The notes beneath the pieces were generated by a model. That model worked only from the letters and a program-made list of their open reading frames with translations. It made no database searches and was not told the origin of the DNA. A DNA stretch of 64,000 bases from Pteria penguin. Lineage: Eukaryota; Mollusca; Bivalvia; Pterioida; Pteriidae. Location of the stretch: positions 861,001 through 925,000 of the forward strand of contig CM068585.1 in assembly GCA_035048485.1 (NCBI GenBank), read 5' to 3'. Shown one piece after another: positions 56,985 to 64,000 of this stretch (the first letter of the stretch is position 1; every line of letters starts with the position of its first letter). The position numbers and the translations under genes are program-made.

Positions 56985-59075
56985 AATATATAAGTGCCCA
57001 TTACATGGGTCTGCGCACTGTGATGTTATGGTATGATTTCCCGTTACATGGGTCTGCCCACTGTGATGTTATGGTATGATTTCCCGTTACATGGGTCAAC
57101 GCACTGTGATGTTATGGTATGATTTCCCGTTACATGGGTCTACGCACTGTGATGTTATGGTATGATTTCCCGTTACATGGATCTGCGCACTGTGATGTTA
57201 TGGTATGATTTCCCGTTACATGGGTTTGCCCACTGTGATGCTATGGTATGATTTCCCGTTACATGGGTCTGCGCACTGTGATGTTATGGTATGATTTCCC
57301 GTTACATGGGTCTGCGCACTGTGATGTTATGGTATGATTTCCCGTTACATGGGTCTGCGCACTGTGATGTTATGGTATGATTTCCCGTTACATGGGTTTG
57401 CCCACTGTGATGTTATGGTATGATTTCCCGTTACATGGGTCTACGCACTGTGATGTTATGGTATGATTTCCCGTCACATGGGTCTACGCACTGTGATGTT
57501 ATGGTATGATTTCCCGTTACATGGGTTTGCCCACTGTGATGTTATGGTATGATTTCCCGTTACATGGGTCTACGCACTGTGATGTTATGGTATGATTTCC
57601 CGTTACATGGGTCTACGCACTGTGATGTTATGGTATGATTTCCCGTTACATGGGTCTGCGCACTGTGATGTTATGGTATGATTTCCCGTTACATGGGTCT
57701 GCGCACTGTGATGTTATGGTATGATTTCCCGTTACATGGGTCTGCGCACTGTGATGTTATGGTATGATTTCCCGTTACATGGGTTTGCCCACTGTGATGT
57801 TATGGTATGATTTCCCGTTACATGGGTCTGCGCACTGTGATGTTATGGTATGATTTCCCGTTACATGGGTCTGCGCACTGTGATGTTATGGTATGATTGC
57901 CTGTTACATGGGTCTACGCACTGTGATGTTATGGTATGATTGCCCGTTACATGGGTCTACGCACTGTGCTGTTATGATATGATGATTGCCTGTTACATGG
58001 ATATGTTCGCTATGCTGTTCTGATATGATCGCCGGTTACATGGATCTGCGCACTATGATGTTATGATATCATTGCCCCTTATATGGGTATGTACACTATG
58101 ATGTTATGGTATGATTGCCCGTTACATGGGTCTACGCACTGTGATGTTATGGTATGATTGCCTGTTACATGTGTCTACGCACAGTGATGTTATGGTATGA
58201 TTGCCCGTTACATGGGTCTACGCACTGTGCTGTTATGATATGATGATTGCCTGTTACATGGATATGTTCGCTATGCTGTTCTGATATGATCACCGGTTAC
58301 ATGGATCTGCGCATTATGATGTTATGACATCATTGTCCGTTATATGGGTCTGCGCACTATGATGTTATGGTATGATTGCACGTTACATGGGTCTACGCAC
58401 TGTGCTGTTATGATATGATGATTGCCTTGTACATGGATATGTTCGCTATGCTGTTCTGATATGATCGCCGGTTACATGGATCTGCGCACTATGATGTTAT
58501 GATATCATTGCCCGTTATATGGGTATGTGCACCATGATGTTATGGTATGATTGCCCGTTACATGGGTCGCCCACTGTGATGTTATGGTATGATTTCCCGT
58601 TACATGGGTCTACGGACTGTGCTGTTATGATGTGATGATTGCCTGTTACATGGATATGTTCGCTATGTTGTTCTGATATGATCGCCGGTTACATGGATCT
58701 GCGCACTATGATGTTATGATATCATTGCCCGTTATATGGGTCTGCGCACTATGCTGCTATTAAATGATTGCCCGTTGCCTGTATCTGCACACTGTGCTGT
58801 TATGGTATGGTCGCTTGTTACATGGAACTGTACACTGTTCTGTTAATGTATGATATGATCGCCCTTTACATAGGCCTGCGCCCTATGGTGATTTGATATG
58901 ATTGCTCGTTACATGGATCTGTGCGCTATGCTGTTATGTTATGATTGCTCGTTACATAGGCTTACGCCCTTTGCTGTTATGACGTGGTTGCCCATTATAT
59001 GGGTATGTGTTGTAATGTTATAATATGATTGCCCGTTACTTGGGTCTGTGCGCTATGCTGTTATGACATCTTTTG
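56985..59075. repeat. Minisatellite, 43 bp unit, about 48 copies
   Basis: Core TACATGGGTCTGCGCACTGT followed by GATGTTATGGTATGATTTCC. Uniform up to about 57900, then increasingly diverged. A three-unit block (ACATGGATATGTTCGCTATG with CTGATATGATCGCCGG) recurs near 58000, 58260, 58435 and 58650. It lies in the intron between the two zinc-finger exons. Confidence 0.95.
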
Positions 59076-59106
59076 AAACTCTTCACATGACGGTAAACAA
59101 CAACTT
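59076..59106. repeat. Linker joining the 43 bp and 24 bp arrays, copy 1
   Basis: CTCTTCACATGACGGTAAAC followed by AACAACTTAATATAC. The same linker stands at about 60250-60284 in the same position between the two repeats. Confidence 0.8.
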
Positions 59107-60167
59107 AATATACTTTCAGATATAAACACAAATATACCTAGTGATATACACACAAATATACCTAGTGATATACACACAAATATACCTAGTGATATAGACA
59201 CAAATATACTTAGTGATATACACACAAATATACCTAGTGATATACACACAAAGACACCTCGTAATATATACACAAATATACCTAATGATATAGACATAAA
59301 TATACCTAATAATATACACACAAATATACTTAGTAATATACACACATATATACCTACAGATATATACACAAATATACTTAGTGATAAAGACACAAATATA
59401 CCAACAGATATACACACAAATATTCCCAGTGATATACACACAAATATACCTAGTGATATAGACATAAATATACCTAGTGTTATACACACAAATACACCTA
59501 GTGATATACACACAAAGACACCTAGTAATATACACACAAATATACTTAGTGATATAGACACAAATATACCTACAGATATACACACAAATATACCTAGTGA
59601 TATACACACAAATATACCAACAGATATACACACAAATACACCTAGTGATATACACACAAATGTACCTAGTGATATAGACACAAATATACCTAGTGATATA
59701 GACACAAATATACCCAGTGATATACACACAAATATACCTACAGATATACACACAAATATACGTAGTGATATACACACAAATGTACCTAGTGATATACACA
59801 CAAATATACCTAGTGATATACACACAAATATACCTAGTGATATAGACACAAATATACCTACAGATATACACACAAATATACCTAGTGATATACACACAAA
59901 TATACCCAGTGATATACACACAAATATACCCAGTGATATGCACACAAATATACCTAGTGATATACACACAAATATACCCAGTGATATAGGCACAAATATA
60001 CCTATTGATATACACACAAATACACCTAGTGATATACACACAAATATACCTAGTAATATACACACAAATATACCTAGTGATATAGACACAAATATACCTA
60101 CAAATACAGACACAAATTTACCTAATAATATACAAACAAATATACTTACACATATACACATCATATA
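59107..60167. repeat. Minisatellite, 24 bp unit, about 44 copies
   Basis: Unit GATATACACACAAATATACC plus TAGT. 24 bp is 8 codons, so long minus-strand frames (up to 367 codons of a V-F-V-C-I-S-L-G type) are open by chance. Alternating purine and pyrimidine stretches could adopt Z-DNA. Confidence 0.95.
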
Positions 60168-60277
60168 ATATCATATCATATCATGTCATATCATATAATT
60201 GACCGTTACATGGGTCTGTGTGCTCTGCTGGTATGACATCTTTTGAAATACTCTTTACATGACGGTAAACAACTACT
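60168..60277. repeat. Partial 43 bp unit and linker, copy 2
   Basis: GACCGTTACATGGGTCTGTG, then TATGACATCTTTTGAAATAC and CATGACGGTAAACAACTACT repeat the junction seen at 59030-59106. Confidence 0.8.
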
Positions 60278-60650
60278 TAATATACTTACAGATATAGACA
60301 CAAATATACCTATTGATATACATAGTGATATACACACAAATATACCTAGTGATATAGACACAAATATACCAACAGATATACACACAAATATACCTAGTGA
60401 TATAGACACAAAAATACCTAGTGATATAGACACAAATATACCTAGTGACATACACACAAATATACCCAGTGATATACACACAAATATACCTAGTAATATA
60501 TACACAAATATACCTAGTGACATACACACAAATATACCTACAGATATACACACAAATATACCTAGTGATATACACACAAATATACCTACAGATATAGACA
60601 CAAATATACTTACAAGTATAGAAACAAACATACTGATATACACACAATTA
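60278..60650. repeat. 24 bp minisatellite, second block, about 15 copies
   Basis: Same unit as 59107-60167, following the second linker. Confidence 0.95.
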
Positions 60651-60832
60651 AACCTATAAAGATACATACAAAAACTCTAGTAGAAGAGACAACATACATC
60701 ATTGTGTTTGCTTCTTTGTTAGATTTAGTGCGCATCTCCTTTGCATCATAGGGGAACAGAATGATGAATGTCGCATTCTTGATTCTTGGAGTTAGGGAAT
60801 AAAATGGGATTACACTAAATTAATATTTCCAG

Positions 60833-60997
60833 AGACGAACGAACAGAAGGCGGCACGATAGACATGCTGTGCGACGTATGAATCCAGATCTGTATCCGGA
60901 AGTATGCGACAATTGTGTCCCTCAGAGGAGATTTAAGAAACCAAAGGATTTGGGAAATCATAACCGAGATATTCATAGTTCTCTATATGTGCCAAAG
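60833..60997 (+). CDS. Zinc-finger exon B of the same unidentified gene
   Basis: A 55-codon exon, phase 0 at both ends. The acceptor is AATATTTCCAG and the donor AAG/GTAATT. It reads RRTNRRRHDRHAVRRMNPDL, then YPEVCDNCVPQRRFKKPKDL and GNHNRDIHSSLYVPK. The Cys and His spacing (C-x2-C-x13-H-x4-H) and the shared Arg-Phe-Lys after the Cys pair mark it as a relative of exon A, so the pair probably arose by exon duplication. It begins with a basic Arg-rich stretch. The family is not recognised and a nuclear role is inference. Confidence 0.6.
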
Positions 60998-61062
60998 GTA
61001 ATTCTTTAACATCAATGTAGTAATACATTAATTTAACAGTGATTCTGTCATACCAATAAAAT

Positions 61063-62261
61063 AAAATCTAAAGGTGATCCTGCTTAATTAACGTAGTACT
61101 GTCCAAAAGTGATTCTGTTATATCATCACTGTAGTACTGTCCAAAAGTGATTCTGTTATATCATCACTGTAGTACTGTCCAAAAGTGATTCTGTTATATC
61201 ATCACTGTAGTACTGTCCAAAAGTGATTCTGTTATATCATCACTGTAGTACTGTCCAAAAGTGATTCTGTTATATCATCACTGTAGTACTGTCCAAAAGT
61301 GATTCTGTTATATCATCACTGTAGTACTGTCCAAAAGTGATTCTGTTATATCATCACTGTAGTACTGTCCAAAAGTGATTCTGTTATATCATCACTGTAG
61401 TACTGTCCAAAAGTGATTCTGTTATATCATCACTGTAGTACTACCCAAAGGGGATTCTGTTATATCATCACTGTAGTACTGTCCAAAAGTGATTCTGTTA
61501 TATCATCACTGTAGTACTGTCCAAAAGTGATTCTGTTATATCATCACTGTAGTACTACCCAAAGGGGATTCTGTTATATCATCACTGTAGTACTGTCCAA
61601 AAGTGATTCTGTTATATCATCACTGTAGTACTGTCCAAAAGTGATTCTGTTATATCATCACTGTAGTACTGTCCAAAAGTGATTCTGTTATATCATCACT
61701 GTAGTACTGTCCAAAAGTGATTCTGTTATATCATCACTGTAGTACTGTCCAAAAGTGATTCTGTTATATCATCACTGTAGTACTGTCCAAAAGTGATTCT
61801 GTTATATCATCACTGTAGTACTGTCCAAAAGTGATTCTGTTATATCATCACTGTAGTACTGTCCAAAAGTGATTCTGTTATATCATCACTGTAGTACTGT
61901 CCAAAAGTGATTCTGTTATATCATCACTGTAGTACTGTCCAAAAGTGATTCTGTTATATCATCACTGTAGTACTGTCCAAAAGTGATTCTGTTATATCAT
62001 CACTGTAGTACTGTCCAAAAGTGATTCTGTTATATCATCACTGTAGTACTGTCCAAAAGTGATTCTGTTATATCATCACTGTAGTACTGTCCAAAGGGGA
62101 TTCTGTTATATCATCACTGTAGTACTACCCAAAGGGGATTCTGTTATATCATCACTGTAGTACTACCCAAAGGGGATTCTGTTATATCATCACTGTAGTA
62201 CTACCCAAAGGTGATTCTGTTATATCATCACTGTAGTACTGCCCAAAGGGGATTCTGCTTT
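61063..62261. repeat. Minisatellite, 38 bp unit, about 31 copies, very uniform
   Basis: The unit is AAAAGTGATTCTGTTATATC followed by ATCACTGTAGTACTGTCC. Most copies are identical. A variant with CTACCCAAAGGGG appears in two single interior units (near 61441 and 61556) and in a cluster at the right end (from about 62125). Degenerate precursors (AACAGTGATTCTGTCATACC) start about 40 bases after the exon B donor. Confidence 0.97.
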
Positions 62262-63189
62262 GTACAGAAATATTTTAACTTTGTATGCATGATATACAAA
62301 GTACAAGAGCGACGGAAGAGTAGTAAAATCGAACTTAGACAAGGGTCTTAGAAAAGTTAGCAGAAATAAGATATATTGATGTTTTCACACAAAACTGTCT
62401 GAAAGAGGCGGAGCTATAGAATAGTATTCTACCACTATAATACCTTGTAAATGAAGCATTATCAAATAATAAGTAAGACAGTTGTTAGAATGCCCATACG
62501 GTACACCAAATGAATACACGTATTTATCACGTTTTCCTGTTATGCAGTGAAATATCGCTGTCATAAATTAATTTTTGGCATAGGTGACGTCGTAACATGG
62601 AAAAGAATTGTGCCAATCAAACAAACACCTTTAAACTGAGTGTAAACTTGTGATAAAAAGAATCGCCAAGGCTTGGGGATATAAAACAAACAACACGTTT
62701 CATAAATATCGTATGAAATGAAAATTCATTTCAGATCCTATAATATGTATTGATATTTATCATTTCAATGTCGTATTCTTGATGATGCTGGATAAGTATA
62801 ATTTCAAACTGTCGTGCAAGATTTACCAAACTCGCAGCATTAGCATTTTCTTATTCATTCCTTTTCGCATCCACACATTATTAGTGTCTTTTTGTATTTA
62901 CTTATTAAATAGTTATGTAATTATAATTGTTTTATCCCACATATGTAAGTATCCCATAATGACATAATTTTAAAATCGGGTAAAAACAGAACATTATCAT
63001 ACTAGACAGATTTTTGAGAAGTTTTCGGGAAAGATAACAAAATTCAAATGAATTCCACTGTTGGATGTTTCTGTTATTGGTAAAACTGAACTTTGGACTT
63101 TTAGTATCTTTGATTGATGCATAGTATCTGCTTTTCACGGAAAATACTAACACTGCCAGACGGATAAACAACTAAATATTGTGTTCAAA
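62262..63189. other. AT-rich sequence, nothing recognised
   Basis: No exon or repeat supported. Frames at 62779-62967 and 63171-62932 are hydrophobic and low in complexity, with no motif. Confidence 0.4.
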
Positions 63190-63740
63190 AAGGGCCAGGT
63201 GCCCGGAGGAGTAAGCGTCTCCTGAAAGGCTAGTCATTCCCGCCATGAATGCCCTTACATACAAAAGAAACAAATGTAACCTAGCACTGTAAATATAAAT
63301 GAATGTGAACCAACACTGCCCAGAAAGTGTCACTGCCACATAACATCACGAAAAAAGTATAGTTAACTTAAGTCAAACAAACCTCCGCGGGGAACTTTTC
63401 TACGAGTATAAATTCGAATAGTGTTATTTGGTATCCGGTATTCAAAGTCCAGTTAATTCACTTCATTAGTGATGGTTTCAGTGAGAATCTCAAATGGTTT
63501 GAGAGAAGTCTAAAAGGATTTATCGTCTCCTGCCAGCATACTACATCCGTTGCAAATGTTCCATAGAAATATAGCCTTCGGTGATCAAGGAGGTAATTTG
63601 TCAATTCGATAAAAGGACTTCACTATGTACGGCCTTGTTCCATAATGTATATTTTGGATAGGGGATTTTCGTACTGTCAAACTGTCTTTGTAGCGACTAA
63701 AGAACTTCCTCCGTTCCTCCTTTTTACTAAGAAAGATAAT
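63190..63740 (-). pseudogene. Remnant of a fourth RT retroelement (3' end and tail)
   Basis: On the minus strand, RRKFFSRYKDSLT (63713-63676) matches the SLRKFYGRYET block near the C-terminus of element 2. The tail at 63245-63193 has GGAGACGCTTACTCCTCCGG and GGCACCTGG, the same signature as GGAGATGCTCACTC...GGGCACCTGATC in element 1. The coding part is otherwise unreadable. It is the oldest copy in the window. Confidence 0.55.
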
Positions 63741-64000
63741 GTTATAAAAGTTTTGACAAGTTTAATACTAATAACATAAATTTGAGGAGGTTGAAAGATA
63801 ATACTTCTCTTTTCAATATACATGCACGAGAGTTTGCTGTTGTGTTTGGCAGGTAATATCAAGTCTATTGCATTTCACTGCATTTTAATATTTTTCACAA
63901 GAGCCAGTTTGTACGTCGTCTAACTTTCGACATGATGTAGTTTTGGAATATATTAAAACGTATACTGAATGTACTGTTGTACTTGTTTAAACCATTGTAA
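63741..64000. other. AT-rich end of window
   Basis: Nothing recognised. Confidence 0.4.

Noticed and set aside
59061..60164. Minus-strand 367-codon frame (GIFVCISL repeat) that looks like a membrane protein
   Set aside because: Produced by the 24 bp repeat (8 codons). A second frame of the same strand is open too. No single-copy protein sequence is attached.

Overview
This is a eukaryotic window, AT-rich, intron-containing and full of repeats. By my sum of array lengths, roughly 40% of it is tandem repeats. The small phase-compatible exons, tRNA-headed SINEs, MITE-like foldbacks and a reverse transcriptase (RT) family that I know as common in bivalve genomes all point to a lophotrochozoan animal, most likely a bivalve mollusc. 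The species cannot be named from the sequence. There are no bacterial operons, CRISPR arrays, rRNA genes or credible functional tRNA genes.

Left third (about 1-24750): the 3' end of one plus-strand gene. Seven consecutive small exons (3364-3703, 8833-8879, 15511-15549, 16469-16516, 17060-17120, 17548-17666, 18980-19074) and a last exon with a stop (24724-24748) join in one continuous frame. They encode a Lys/Arg/Glu/Ser-rich tail that matches, in order and character, the C-terminal tail of THO complex subunit 2 (THOC2, mRNA export). Its introns hold several minisatellites, a 4.3 kb TIR-bounded element (4110-8438) with a decayed minus-strand gene that is itself split by a MITE, a TIR element with three internal repeats, and a last intron made almost entirely of four different minisatellites.

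Middle (about 25100-42500): accessory DNA. Two RT retroelements of a Penelope-like type lie inside minisatellite arrays: a plus-strand copy at 26337-27520 in a 51 bp array, and a minus-strand copy at 31289-34178 in a 43 bp array. SINE copies, foldback elements, G/C homopolymer tracts, a (CT)n tract and a short tandem array grown from a piece of the SINE body follow.

Right third (about 42540-64000): a 12 kb satellite of a 31 bp unit, about 390 copies, with higher-order duplication (one clear 1116 bp block, 36 units). It is followed by a third RT element, also inside a 43 bp array, then two phase-0 zinc-finger exons (56454-56600 and 60833-60997) on the plus strand. Their shared intron carries a 43 bp array and a 24 bp array with a duplicated junction. 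A very uniform 38 bp array and a remnant of a fourth RT element close the window.

The main pattern is nesting: each of the three well-preserved RT elements has the same minisatellite on both sides. The most unusual single object is the TIR element that carries a CXC-domain gene of a family I know only as uncharacterised.
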